A stretch of 51,338 nt of DNA from Eubacteriales bacterium. Lineage in GTDB: Bacteria > Bacillota > Clostridia > Oscillospirales > Oscillospiraceae. Below the pieces are notes generated by a model. The model was not told where the DNA came from and did no database searches. It saw nothing but the letters and a program-made list of their open reading frames with translations. The stretch covers positions 1 to 51,338 of the forward strand of contig JAUMWJ010000011.1 in NCBI GenBank assembly GCA_030529655.1, read 5' to 3'. The position numbers were made by a program, and so were the translations under genes. Below are positions 15,596 to 23,526 of this stretch, one piece after another (position 1 is the stretch's first letter; the number at the start of each line of letters is the position of its first letter).

Positions 15596-16778
15596 GCTCG
15601 TTCACCAACACGTCTGCCATGATGTCCATGGCCTCGTCCAACAGTGCCTCAGTATGGGTAGCCATATAGCTGGTACGCAGCAGTGCCTCGCCTTCCGGCG
15701 TGGCAGGCGGCAAGGTGGGATTGACATACACACCCCGATCATAAATTTTCGCCGCCACATCCAGCGTGCGATAGGTTTCGTAGGTATAAATGGGAATAAT
15801 GGGCGTGGGGGCATTCAGAGCAGACTCACGGATCGTCAAACCACGCTCCGTCATACCCTTACGGGCATACATACTCAGCTCCTTCAAGCGCTCAGGCAAT
15901 TCGGGATGCTTTTCCAGATGGCGCAGAGCCGCCAATGCCGTGGCACAGTTGGCAGGTGGAATGGAGGCAGAAAAAATAAACGGACGGGAGGAATGACGGA
16001 CATAGTTCGCCACCTCATTGTCGGCCGCCATATAGCCGCCCAAAGAAGCCAATGACTTGGAGAATGTGCCCATATACACATCCACCTCGTCCTCCAGCCC
16101 GAAATAGCTGGCTGTACCGCGGCCGCCTTCACCCAACACACCTAAGCCGTGGGCATCGTCCACCATGACACGGGCACCGTACTTCTTCGCCAACGCACAA
16201 ATCTCCGGCAGCTTGGCGATATCGCCGCCCATGGAAAAGACGCCGTCAGTAACGATCAATGCGCCGTTTCTCTCCGGCACACGCTGGAGCTGTTTCTCCA
16301 GATCCGCCATGTCGCTGTGGCGATAGCGCAGCATCTTGCCGTAGCTCATCTGGCAGCCGGCATAGATGCTGGCGTGGTTTTCGCGGTCGCAGATCACGTA
16401 ATCGTGCATACCCACCAAGGCAGAAATAATACCTACATTGGACTGGAAGCCCGTACCAAAAGTAACAATGCCGGGCTTACGCAGGAACTGCCCCAGCTCA
16501 TGCTCCAGCTCCAAGTGCATATCCAGTGTTCCGTTGAGAAAACGGGAGCCGGAGCATCCGGTGCCGTACTGCTCCAACGCCTTGATGCCGGCCTCCACAA
16601 TCTCAGGGTGAATGGTCAGGCCCAGATAGTTATTGGAGCCCAACATAATGCGGCGTTTCCCTTCCATCATAACTTCCACATCCTGCCGTGACTGCAGCGC
16701 ATGGAAATAAGGATAAACCCCTTTCTCCTTCAACTCATCCGCCAACGAATGCTGATAACATTTTTCAAAAATATCCAT
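15588..16778 (-). CDS. Alpha-oxoamine synthase, serine palmitoyltransferase-like
   Basis: 396-residue fold-type I PLP enzyme. Motifs: GSNNYLGL (47-54), YGTGCSGSRFLNGTLDMH (71-88), FGTGFQSNVG (108-117), DDAHGLGVLG near 207 and GTFSKSLASLGG near 238 with the PLP-binding Lys. The SGSRFLNGT and HSSRPFIFSAS segments match recalled Bacteroidetes serine palmitoyltransferase better than BioF, Kbl or HemA. SPT condenses serine with an acyl-CoA to 3-ketosphinganine. A strong promoter and a palindrome precede it, and an SDR gene overlaps it. It could instead use another amino acid (glycine, alanine or cysteate), giving a related long-chain base or sulfonolipid. Confidence 0.75.
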   Translation of the reverse strand: MDIFEKCYQHSLADELKEKGVYPYFHALQSRQDVEVMMEGKRRIMLGSNNYLGLTIHPEIVEAGIKALEQYGTGCSGSRFLNGTLDMHLELEHELGQFLRKPGIVTFGTGFQSNVGIISALVGMHDYVICDRENHASIYAGCQMSYGKMLRYRHSDMADLEKQLQRVPERNGALIVTDGVFSMGGDIAKLPEICALAKKYGARVMVDDAHGLGVLGEGGRGTASYFGLEDEVDVYMGTFSKSLASLGGYMAADNEVANYVRHSSRPFIFSASIPPANCATALAALRHLEKHPELPERLKELSMYARKGMTERGLTIRESALNAPTPIIPIYTYETYRTLDVAAKIYDRGVYVNPTLPPATPEGEALLRTSYMATHTEALLDEAMDIMADVLVNEHE

Positions 16779-16805
16779 ATATACTCCTCGCCAGATACTC
16801 TTTGT

Positions 16806-16852
16806 TTGTTATTTAACAATTTATTATAACGCAGTTTATGAGAAGTTGTCAA
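16806..16852 (-). promoter_or_regulatory. Promoter and palindromic operator of the oxoamine synthase gene
   Basis: TTGACA (16847-16852) and TATAAT (16823-16828) are 18 bp apart. A perfect 14-bp palindrome TTGTTATTTAACAA (16806-16819) covers the expected transcription start, where a bound repressor would block the polymerase. Confidence 0.65.
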
Positions 16853-16881
16853 ATTATTGGCGGCAAAGATTTGATTAAGAC

Positions 16882-16971
16882 TTAGTGCTCCAGCCGGTCA
16901 ACCAGGCGCATAAATCCCTTTGTCAGCGTAGCCACCCCGCATAGTGTAAATACCATTGTCAAAGTTGTCAT
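16882..16971 (-). CDS. Small unknown protein (29 residues)
   Basis: A 29-codon frame starting MTTLTMVFTLCGVATLTKGF and ending MRLVDRLEH. It has a strong AAGGAGG eight bases before the ATG. The first 20 residues could just span a membrane, followed by an amphipathic charged end. Nothing else occupies the 300-bp gap 16779-17081 on this strand except this frame and a terminator. No family is recognised; the ribosome site is the main support. Confidence 0.45.
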   Translation of the reverse strand: MTTLTMVFTLCGVATLTKGFMRLVDRLEH

Positions 16972-17033
16972 GATTTTGTCCTCCTTTTTCTTATTGAGGA
17001 CAGTCTAACATCTTATGAGTCCCGAAAAGTGGA

Positions 17034-17066
17034 CAGAAAAATCGCCGCAGAAAATTCTGCGGCGAT
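17034..17066 (-). terminator. Terminator of the buk-iorA-iorB operon
   Basis: ATCGCCGCAGAA/TTCTGCGGCGAT is a perfect 12-bp stem followed, on the minus strand, by TTTTTC. It lies 15 bp after the iorB stop. Confidence 0.88.
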
Positions 17067-17081
17067 TTATTGTACCTTTTC

Positions 17082-17669
17082 TTACTTGGCAGCCTTAGCA
17101 GCCTCACGGCCTGCGCGGAATGCCTTCAGGTTCAGTTCCTTGACCTTAGCGGGAACGGTCTCGGCAACGATCTGCTCCCAATCAATGTCGGGGCAGCCCA
17201 GACTATCGCACATAGCGCCAAACAGCACCACATTCATGCACTTGGCATTGCCCAGTTCGATAGCGATCTCACCGGCCTTGACAGCGATGGTCTTGAAGTT
17301 CTTCTGCATTGCCTCGATGCAGCCCTGAGGATACTCCTCAGCGCCGGAGGCGATGGTGGTGGACTTCATGGCATAATCATTGATGACAGCCACGCCGTCG
17401 GGCTTCAAAAACTCGGCATAACGGACGGCTTCCATCTTCTCCAGAGCGACCATGATGTCAGCCTCGCCCTTACCGAACACGGGACCGTAAACCTTATCAC
17501 CCCAGCGAACCTGAGTGGACACGGAGCCGCCGCGCTGAGCCATACCGTGGACTTCGCTCTGCTTGACATCGTAACCGGCCTTCATAAAGCCGTTGGTCAT
17601 GATCTTGGAGATCAGAATAGCACCCTGGCCGCCAACGCCGACCAGCAGACAACTTTTCACATTAGACAT
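17082..17669 (-). CDS. iorB: Indolepyruvate ferredoxin oxidoreductase, beta subunit
   Basis: 195 residues of the pyruvate:ferredoxin oxidoreductase gamma-type fold. Signatures: LLVGVGGQGAILISKIM near residue 7, SEVHGMAQRGGSVSTQVRWG near 42 and FGKGEADIMVALE near 70. It pairs with IorA to oxidise arylpyruvates (indole-, phenyl- and hydroxyphenylpyruvate) to aryl-acetyl-CoA, CO2 and reduced ferredoxin. The ATG at 17669 follows GGAGG and comes two bases after the iorA stop. Length is normal. Confidence 0.92.
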   Translation of the reverse strand: MSNVKSCLLVGVGGQGAILISKIMTNGFMKAGYDVKQSEVHGMAQRGGSVSTQVRWGDKVYGPVFGKGEADIMVALEKMEAVRYAEFLKPDGVAVINDYAMKSTTIASGAEEYPQGCIEAMQKNFKTIAVKAGEIAIELGNAKCMNVVLFGAMCDSLGCPDIDWEQIVAETVPAKVKELNLKAFRAGREAAKAAK

Positions 17670-17671
17670 GA

Positions 17672-19444
17672 TTATTTCTCCTCCTTCTCGATAGCATCGA
17701 ACGGGCAAGCCTGTGCGCAAACGGTGCAGCCCACGCACTGGGTGCGGTCAATCGCGGCCTTACCATTCTCCAGAGAAACAGCAGGGCAACCCACCTTCAG
17801 GCAGCTCTTGCAGCCCTTGCACTTATCGGTATTGACCTTGCACATACCCAGATCGTGCTTGGCACGCTTCAGGAGCAGGCAAGGACGGCGAGTTACGATG
17901 GCGGGATGCTCACCGTTATTGAGGGCGGCAACGGCATCGTCAACGGCCTTCTTCATCGCGGTCAGATCCTGAGGATCGACGGTAATAACGGGAGCATAGC
18001 CGTAAGCGGTCAGAATGTTCTCGATATTCAGCATAGCGGTGGGATCACCCTGCAGGGTATAGCCGGAACCGGGGTTATCCTGATGACCGGTCATACCGGT
18101 GATACGGTTATCCAGTACGCAGGGGATCATCTTGCCGTTGTTGTAGATGATCTCGGCAGCGCCGGTCATGCCGCTGTGGAAGAAGGTGGAGTCGCCCATG
18201 ACGCCGAAGACCACCTTATCGGTGACGCCTTCACGCTCGAAGGACTTGGCCATACCCATACCGGCGGAGAAACCGCCGCCCATGCAGATGCACACGTCCA
18301 TGCAGTTCAAAGGAGCGGCAAAGCCCAGGGTGTAGCAGCCGATATCGCCGGTAACCACATAGTTCTTATTCTTGGACAGCGTATAGAAGAAGCCGCGGTG
18401 GGGGCAGCCTGCGCACAGTGCGGGAGGACGCTTGGCAGGAGCCACATCCACGGTCTTGTACTCAGCCTTCTGGCCCAGCACGCGCTCGCGCACCAACTGG
18501 GTGTTCAGCTCGTACATCTTACCGGTCAGTTCCTTACCGACACACTCGATGCCGGCGGCCTTGATCTGCTCTTCCATGAAGGGATCCAGCTCTTCGATGA
18601 CATACAGCTTCTCCACCTTGGAGGCGAAGTCGCGGATCAGGTTCATGGGCAGAGGATAAGTCAGACCCAGCTTCAGGAAGGAAGTGCCCTCGGGGAAAAC
18701 TTCCTTGGCATACTGATAGGAAATGGAAGCGGTGATCACGCCGACCTTGCCGTCGCCGATCTCAACCTTGTTCAGGCCGTTCTCCACGGCGGTGGTACAG
18801 CCGTACTCTTCCAACTTGGCCAAACGATCCTCAACCAGAGGATGGTTCAGATAAGCATTGGCAGGAGCGCAGATGTACTTACGGGTATTACGTGCATAGG
18901 CGGGAGCCACATGCTCCACACGCTCACCGAACTCCACCAGGCCCTTGGAATGGCAGACACGGGTGGTGGTGCGGAACAGCACGGGAGTATCAAACATCTC
19001 GGAAATCTCGCAAGCGTACTTCACATAGTCCTTGGACTCCTGAGGATCGCTGGGCTCGACCATGGCGATCTTAGCAGCGCGGGCATAGTGACGGTTATCC
19101 TGCTCGTTCTGAGAGGAATGGCAGCTGGGGTCATCAGCGGTGACAACGATGAATGCGCCGTTCACGCCCATGTAACCGGCAGTGAACAGGGGGTCAGCAG
19201 CCACGTTCAGGCCCACCATCTTCATGGTGCAGAAGCTGCGGGAGCCGGCCACGGAAGCGCCGTATGCCACTTCGGTAGCGACCTTCTCATTGGGTGCCCA
19301 CTCGCAATAGACATCACCCTTGTACTGGGGCATGTTCTCCAGGATTTCTGTGCTGGGGGTTCCGGGGTAAGCGGAACAGACCTTGATACCGGCTTCGTAG
19401 ACGCCACGAGCGGTGGCTTCGTTACCGGACATCAGATGTTTCAT
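17672..19444 (-). CDS. iorA: Indolepyruvate ferredoxin oxidoreductase, alpha subunit
   Basis: 590 residues. The N-terminal pyrimidine-binding domain begins HLMSGNEATARGVYEAG and has SAYPGTPSTEI. The central TPP-binding region has PALCAGCPHRGFFY, GDIGCYTLG and GDSTFFHSGMTG, and EDx-like TGMTGHQDNPGSG. Two ferredoxin-type 4Fe-4S motifs end it: CKGCKSCLKVGCP and CVGCTVCAQACP. It performs oxidative decarboxylation of aryl 2-oxoacids, passing electrons to ferredoxin. ATG at 19444 follows GGTGG. With buk upstream, the acyl-CoA can be converted to acyl-phosphate and ATP if a phosphotransacylase exists elsewhere. Confidence 0.94.
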   Translation of the reverse strand: MKHLMSGNEATARGVYEAGIKVCSAYPGTPSTEILENMPQYKGDVYCEWAPNEKVATEVAYGASVAGSRSFCTMKMVGLNVAADPLFTAGYMGVNGAFIVVTADDPSCHSSQNEQDNRHYARAAKIAMVEPSDPQESKDYVKYACEISEMFDTPVLFRTTTRVCHSKGLVEFGERVEHVAPAYARNTRKYICAPANAYLNHPLVEDRLAKLEEYGCTTAVENGLNKVEIGDGKVGVITASISYQYAKEVFPEGTSFLKLGLTYPLPMNLIRDFASKVEKLYVIEELDPFMEEQIKAAGIECVGKELTGKMYELNTQLVRERVLGQKAEYKTVDVAPAKRPPALCAGCPHRGFFYTLSKNKNYVVTGDIGCYTLGFAAPLNCMDVCICMGGGFSAGMGMAKSFEREGVTDKVVFGVMGDSTFFHSGMTGAAEIIYNNGKMIPCVLDNRITGMTGHQDNPGSGYTLQGDPTAMLNIENILTAYGYAPVITVDPQDLTAMKKAVDDAVAALNNGEHPAIVTRRPCLLLKRAKHDLGMCKVNTDKCKGCKSCLKVGCPAVSLENGKAAIDRTQCVGCTVCAQACPFDAIEKEEK

Positions 19445-19503
19445 AATGTTTTCCACCTTTCCTTTTTTATTTCTCCTAAATATTCTCAACTAAATGAATA
19501 AAC

Positions 19504-20559
19504 TTAATAAATGGCTGCTTCCTGCTCACCGTGCAGTACACGCAGCGCGCCTTCGGCCAGAGAGCGCATTTCTTCCTCGCCGGGCATACGGATGATGGGG
19601 GCAATCTTGCTCACATAGGCGCTGATGTCATCGCAGAAGAACTGCTCATATGCCATACCGGCCGTATAGACGATGGCGTCCACATCAAAGTGCAGCACAG
19701 CAGCCATAGCACCGATATCCTTTGCCAGCTGATACACCAGTGCCTGATAGGCCTCGACAAACTTGGGATCACCTTCCACGACCTTGGCGCAGATGACGCG
19801 GAAGTCAGTCGTACCCACATAGGACAGCATACCGGCACGGCGACCCATGGTCTTTTTGACCTCGGCCTTGGTTTTGCCGGAGAAGCAGTAGTCAATGAGC
19901 TGGTTAACAGGCAGCGCACCGCCGCGATCCAGGCCCATGGCGCCCTCGTCCTTCACATTGAAAACATCCACCACACGGCCGTGGTCATGGGCTGCCACGC
20001 TGACACCGCCGCCCAAATGGCAAACGATCAGATTGCAATCTTCATACTTCTTGCCCAACTTCTCGGCGGCCTTGCGGCCGGTGGCCTTTTGGTTCAGAGC
20101 GTGGAACAGACTGAGACGGCGGAAATCGGCAAAGCCGGTGTAGTGAGCCAGCTCGGTCATTTCATCCACGCACACGGGATCAACGAAGAAAGCGGGAATA
20201 CCCACCATATCACCAATCTTTTTGGACAGGTACGCACCCAGATTGGACGGATGCTCGCCATAGGGAGCTGCCTCCACATCGGCCATCACCTTGTCGTTGA
20301 CGGCATAGGTACCGGAGGGAATGGGACGATACAGACCACCGCGACCGCAGACAGCGTCAAAATCCGAAAGTTGGAAGCCGGCATCGGCAATGGCGGTTAA
20401 AATCGCATTTTTGCGATAGTCCGCCTGGTCGATCACACGCTCGAACTGATCCAATTCCTCCGCAGAGTGGTCAATACCCAGCTTGAAAAGCTGTTCCGTT
20501 TCTTCAAAAACGGCAATCTTCGTGGAGGTGGCGCCGGGATTGATAATCAATACTTTCAT
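19504..20559 (-). CDS. buk: Butyrate kinase family acyl kinase
   Basis: 351 residues, normal for the family. Starts MKVLIINPGATSTKIAVFE, the ASKHA phosphate-binding loop. VCGRGGLYRPIPSGTYAV, FVDPVCVDEM and VCHLGGGVSVAAHDHGRVVDV are butyrate kinase hallmarks. It makes ATP from butyryl- or branched-chain acyl-phosphate. Being first in an operon with iorA-iorB rather than ptb, its acyl group may be aryl-acetyl or branched. The ATG at 20559 is chosen because AAGGAGAGGAG precedes it; an upstream frame extension runs through the promoter repeats and is not real. Confidence 0.9.
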   Translation of the reverse strand: MKVLIINPGATSTKIAVFEETEQLFKLGIDHSAEELDQFERVIDQADYRKNAILTAIADAGFQLSDFDAVCGRGGLYRPIPSGTYAVNDKVMADVEAAPYGEHPSNLGAYLSKKIGDMVGIPAFFVDPVCVDEMTELAHYTGFADFRRLSLFHALNQKATGRKAAEKLGKKYEDCNLIVCHLGGGVSVAAHDHGRVVDVFNVKDEGAMGLDRGGALPVNQLIDYCFSGKTKAEVKKTMGRRAGMLSYVGTTDFRVICAKVVEGDPKFVEAYQALVYQLAKDIGAMAAVLHFDVDAIVYTAGMAYEQFFCDDISAYVSKIAPIIRMPGEEEMRSLAEGALRVLHGEQEAAIY

Positions 20560-20584
20560 GGTGTTCTCCTCTCCTTTTGCAGAA

Positions 20585-20655
20585 AATTCACCGAATAGTT
20601 TACCGAATAATTTAATGAACAATTTTATTATCGCAGGATGGCATCCTTTTGTCAA
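20585..20655 (-). promoter_or_regulatory. Promoter of buk-iorAB with three 12-bp tandem repeats
   Basis: TTGACA (20650-20655) and GATAAT (20627-20632) are 17 bp apart, and a palindrome AGGATGGCATCCT fills the spacer (20635-20647). Downstream lie three exact 12-bp units, AATTCACCGAAT, AGTTTACCGAAT and AATTTAATGAAC (20585-20620), over the 5' leader. These are good operator candidates for the TetR-type regulator next door. Confidence 0.6.
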
Positions 20656-20696
20656 TGTGATTTTCCCATTTCCGAAAAAGTTGTAATGCCGCACAA

Positions 20697-20742
20697 AAAA
20701 AGCAGCTTCTGACTGTCAAAATCATCAGAAACTGCTCTTTAT
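20697..20742 (-). terminator. Terminator of the tetR-type gene
   Basis: On the minus strand AGCAGTTTCTGA pairs with TCAGAAGCTGCT around a 12-base loop, followed by seven T. Confidence 0.85.
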
Positions 20743-21348
20743 TTATTTCTCTTGATAGCCCCGCAGCAAAACGCTTGCCATGTCCCGTCCGCGAGCTGCC
20801 ACATCGAAAGACTGCTCGTAGATACGCCACTCAAACAGCATACCGCGGTGCAGCACCACCAACTGCTCCACGATCTCATCCGGATCATATTCTGCAGCTA
20901 TACTGCCCTCACTTTGGCAGGCCGTTACCAGTTCGCGCAGCAAGCGGAAGTAGACACGCTTTTCTCCCTTTTTCAGCACACCTTGCTCCGGATATTTTAA
21001 GCCGTGGATAAAGCTCTTATACAATACCGTTTCCTGTCCGCTGATTTGCAGGGATTGACCCACAAAATCGATCAGCTTATCCCTTGCCGCACGGTGATGA
21101 TCGGCCTGATAGGATTGCTCCAGCTCCAGATAGGCGGCATCCACAGAGCTTGTCACCTGGATCGCCAGCTCGTCCTTACTTTTAAAGTAGTGGTAGATAT
21201 TGCCCACGGAGCAGCCGGCGCATTGCGCGATCTCCTCCACCGATACATTTTCAAAGCCCTCTTTATCAAACAAATCCAGCGCAACGCTCTGAATCCGGCT
21301 GCGCATTTCCATGGCCTGTTTTTTTCTTGCGGTCATTTGTTCTGCCAT
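20743..21348 (-). CDS. TetR/AcrR family transcriptional regulator
   Basis: 201 residues. The N-terminal helix-turn-helix reads ALDLFDKEGFENVSVEEIAQCAGCSVGNIYHYFKSKDEL, typical of TetR. The C-terminal ligand domain is all-helical and unassigned. It is upstream of buk on the same strand but ends in its own terminator, and buk has repeats in its promoter, so it probably regulates buk-iorAB in response to an acyl-CoA or acid. The ATG at 21348 follows GAGGTTACC; a later ATG (TARKK) is possible. Confidence 0.85.
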   Translation of the reverse strand: MAEQMTARKKQAMEMRSRIQSVALDLFDKEGFENVSVEEIAQCAGCSVGNIYHYFKSKDELAIQVTSSVDAAYLELEQSYQADHHRAARDKLIDFVGQSLQISGQETVLYKSFIHGLKYPEQGVLKKGEKRVYFRLLRELVTACQSEGSIAAEYDPDEIVEQLVVLHRGMLFEWRIYEQSFDVAARGRDMASVLLRGYQEK

Positions 21349-21385
21349 TTTGGTAACCTCTTGCTTATTCCCAATCTTTGTGATT

Positions 21386-21413
21386 ATTATAACGCAGTAT
21401 AGCAAAATGTCAA
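21386..21413 (-). promoter_or_regulatory. Sigma-A promoter of the tetR-type gene
   Basis: TTGACA (21408-21413) and TATAAT (21386-21391) are 16 bp apart. Its core ACTGCGTTATAATAA is identical to that of the oxoamine synthase promoter. Confidence 0.7.
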
Positions 21414-21486
21414 CGACGAATTGTTTAAAGCGTCAAAGTGCGATAAGAAAATTAACAGAAGGAATCTTGTGCGCCGTCTCCGGCGG

Positions 21487-21530
21487 CTGCGGAATATTCG
21501 GCTGTTTCTATGCACCGAATGTTCCGCAGC
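21487..21530. other. Stem-loop without T run after the DUF896 gene
   Basis: CTGCGGAATATTCGG pairs over 15 positions with CCGAATGTTCCGCAG (one wobble). It lies 10 bp past the DUF896 stop in the gene-poor stretch 21414-21539. It may end the ylmH-DUF896 transcript inefficiently or protect its 3' end. Confidence 0.5.
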
Positions 21531-21539
21531 ATTCCCTCA

Positions 21540-21755
21540 TCAGGACTTGATTCCTTCCCGTTTTGTCAGTTTGCGTTTGTTGCCGTTGGCATCTACCACA
21601 TAGGTATTGTCCAATTCCCGGCGCAGATTGCCCACCACCGAATCAATATATTCCCGGCGCAGCACATCGCGCTCTGCGAGCTCCTCTGCGGTCAGCCCCT
21701 CTGCTTTTGCCTTGCGAGCCAGTTGGTTGATGCGGTCAATTTTCTTCTGATCCAT
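21540..21755 (-). CDS. DUF896 family protein (YnzC-like)
   Basis: 71 residues, mostly two long helices: KKIDRINQLARKAKAEGLTAEELAERDVLRREYID, the DUF896 signature, followed by a basic C-terminus. YnzC-type proteins are small cytosolic proteins of uncertain role, linked in Bacillus to the SOS-induced yneA operon. AGGAG precedes the ATG. It begins 10 bases after the YlmH gene ends, so they form one transcript. Confidence 0.9.
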   Translation of the reverse strand: MDQKKIDRINQLARKAKAEGLTAEELAERDVLRREYIDSVVGNLRRELDNTYVVDANGNKRKLTKREGIKS

Positions 21756-21765
21756 GATATTCTCC

Positions 21766-22548
21766 TCATATATATCGCTGTAAGGTCACAAATACGCGGC
21801 CTTTCTTTGTATAGTTCCCTACGCTTTCCAGACAGCATTTGCCCAGACCGCGCACGCTCAGTACATCGCCCTCAGACACAGGTGCATCACTTTTCAGACA
21901 GGTGATCCAATTCACCTGCACCCGTCCGGCAGCAATCGCCTCCGCCGCCTTTACGCGACTGGCGGAAAATCCTGTCGCCACTATACAGTCAAGGCGCAAT
22001 GAAGGGACCGTATCGTGAATTTCCTTGGTCTGCTGCTGCGGTATGTGTAAACTGTGCAGATCCTGTTGAGTCACTTTAATCTTCGTATGGCCTGCAGCGT
22101 TCCATTGCGTCAGCAAAAATTCCGACACAGAATCGCTCACCAGAATATCGGCACTTTGATCCGTTACCAGTATATCCCCGATCTTCTCACGGGTCAATCC
22201 CAACCCCATCAGACTGCCCAAAAAATCACGGTGCGTCAACGCGCCTTCTTCATAGAAGCGGCAGCGTAATAAGCAAACGGTATCCTCCGCTTCCTCCTGC
22301 CAATCGGGCAGGAAGTGGAGTTGACAGCGCTCGGCACCGTCATAGCCGCCCCAGAACAGAAATCCTGACTGCACACCCATCACGTGCAGCAATCGTCGGG
22401 CCAGCGATTGCTCCTGTGGGGTCAGGAAACCTGTTACCGCCGGCATATTGCGGCGTCGGCACTGCTCCCATTTATCCCAGATACGCCCCAGTAGCAATCG
22501 TTCGTCGCCTGTCACCGCCATGCGATCCAGCAGTTCCCGTTTGTCCAT
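21766..22548 (-). CDS. ylmH: YlmH-family S4-domain RNA-binding protein
   Basis: 260 residues. The C-terminal S4 domain (about 182-245) begins LRLDCIVATGFSASRVKAAEAIAAGRVQVNW, with GDVLSVRGLGK. The N-terminal region contains FLTPQEQSLARRLL and VCLLRCRFYEEGALTHRDFLGSLMGLGLTREKIGDI, the usual YlmH pattern. YlmH helps rescue stalled 50S-peptidyl-tRNA complexes and is classically encoded beside divIVA and sepF, but here it stands alone. The start is ATG after GGAGAG. Confidence 0.9.
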   Translation of the reverse strand: MDKRELLDRMAVTGDERLLLGRIWDKWEQCRRRNMPAVTGFLTPQEQSLARRLLHVMGVQSGFLFWGGYDGAERCQLHFLPDWQEEAEDTVCLLRCRFYEEGALTHRDFLGSLMGLGLTREKIGDILVTDQSADILVSDSVSEFLLTQWNAAGHTKIKVTQQDLHSLHIPQQQTKEIHDTVPSLRLDCIVATGFSASRVKAAEAIAAGRVQVNWITCLKSDAPVSEGDVLSVRGLGKCCLESVGNYTKKGRVFVTLQRYI

Positions 22549-22641
22549 ACTGCTCTCCTAAATCCAATCCAAAACTATCAGATATACAACAATCTGCATT
22601 ATATCAGATTCCCTTTATCGCCGCAAGGTTGGATAACACAC

Positions 22642-22680
22642 AAAAAGCGTTCACCCTTACAGGTGAACGCTTATCGTTTT
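22642..22680 (-). terminator. Terminator of the zinc-ribbon protein gene
   Basis: AAGCGTTCACC / GGTGAACGCTT, an 11-bp stem with a six-base loop, followed on the minus strand by TTTTTG. Confidence 0.88.
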
Positions 22681-22685
22681 TTTGA

Positions 22686-23468
22686 TCAGCGAACGATCGC
22701 TTTAATCGTCTGTCCGTCCACGGTGGCGGTAATAGACACCTCGCCGGAGGCAACACGCTTGATCGTACCGTCATCGCTGATGGTCACCTTCGCGCTGTCA
22801 CTGCTGCTCCAAGTAACCGTCGAATCCGTACCTTCTACAGAGAGGGTAAATTCATCGCCCACGCTCATGCCAAAGTCATATGCACCGCCATTCTTGGACA
22901 AGTTCGGATTCACGCTGGCCACCAGCTTCAAGTCCTTCTTCGGTTCGTCCTTTTTCGCCACCGTTACCACGCAGGCAACGGACGCATCCTCCGTCGAAGC
23001 GGTGATGGTCGCCGTACCGGCCGCCACAGCCGTGACTGTGCCGTTTTCGTCCACGCCGGCCACCTTACTGTCGCTGCTGCTCCACTGGCAGCTTTCAGCA
23101 CCGGACAGGGTCAGCACAGCAGCTTCACCCGGGGTCATCATCAATTCGCTTTTATCCAATGTCAGCGCACCGGACGGGGTATCGTCCGGATCAGCAGGGT
23201 CGACAACCGGCGGCTTATCTGTGCCGTCAAACAGCGACACAATCTTGTCACCCAGAAAGGTGTATACCAAAAACGCCGCCAGCAGGAACAGCACCACCAC
23301 CAAAGCCGGGCCGAGAATACTGGGACTTTTCTGCTTTTCTACGCGGCGGCCGCTTGCTCTTGTCTTTTTCCCGCCTGCCAGATACGCTTCATCTTCCTCG
23401 CAGAACGGACATTCTTTATAGCTATCGGAGAACATTTCTCCGCATTTCGGGCATTTTAACAGGTTCAT
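22686..23468 (-). CDS. Zinc-ribbon membrane protein with Ig-like (BIG2) domains
   Basis: 260 residues. N-terminal zinc ribbon (LKCPKCGEMFSDSYKECPFC, two CxxC pairs) is cytoplasmic. A basic linker and a membrane segment at about 50-72 follow, then a Pro/Asp linker and two extracellular BIG2-type Ig-like domains, seen as repeated WSSSDSKVAGVDENGTVTAVAAGTATITA and WSSSDSAKVTISDDGTI. This modular type is common in gut Clostridia; a surface or sensing role is possible, but function is unknown. ATG follows GGAGG. Confidence 0.82.
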   Translation of the reverse strand: MNLLKCPKCGEMFSDSYKECPFCEEDEAYLAGGKKTRASGRRVEKQKSPSILGPALVVVLFLLAAFLVYTFLGDKIVSLFDGTDKPPVVDPADPDDTPSGALTLDKSELMMTPGEAAVLTLSGAESCQWSSSDSKVAGVDENGTVTAVAAGTATITASTEDASVACVVTVAKKDEPKKDLKLVASVNPNLSKNGGAYDFGMSVGDEFTLSVEGTDSTVTWSSSDSAKVTISDDGTIKRVASGEVSITATVDGQTIKAIVR

Positions 23469-23526
23469 ATCAGTTCCTCCGTAAAAACGGCGACATACGC
23501 CGATACTCTATTTTACACATATCTAC

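Noticed and set aside
17855-19501. A 548-codon open frame antisense to iorA
   Set aside because: It is the exact shadow of a strongly supported iron-sulfur enzyme; its composition (Gly/His/Leu-rich) and lack of ribosome site match a non-coding frame.
20585-20620. A CRISPR array from the tandem 12-bp repeats
   Set aside because: The units are 12 bp, contiguous and without spacers, and lie in a promoter leader.
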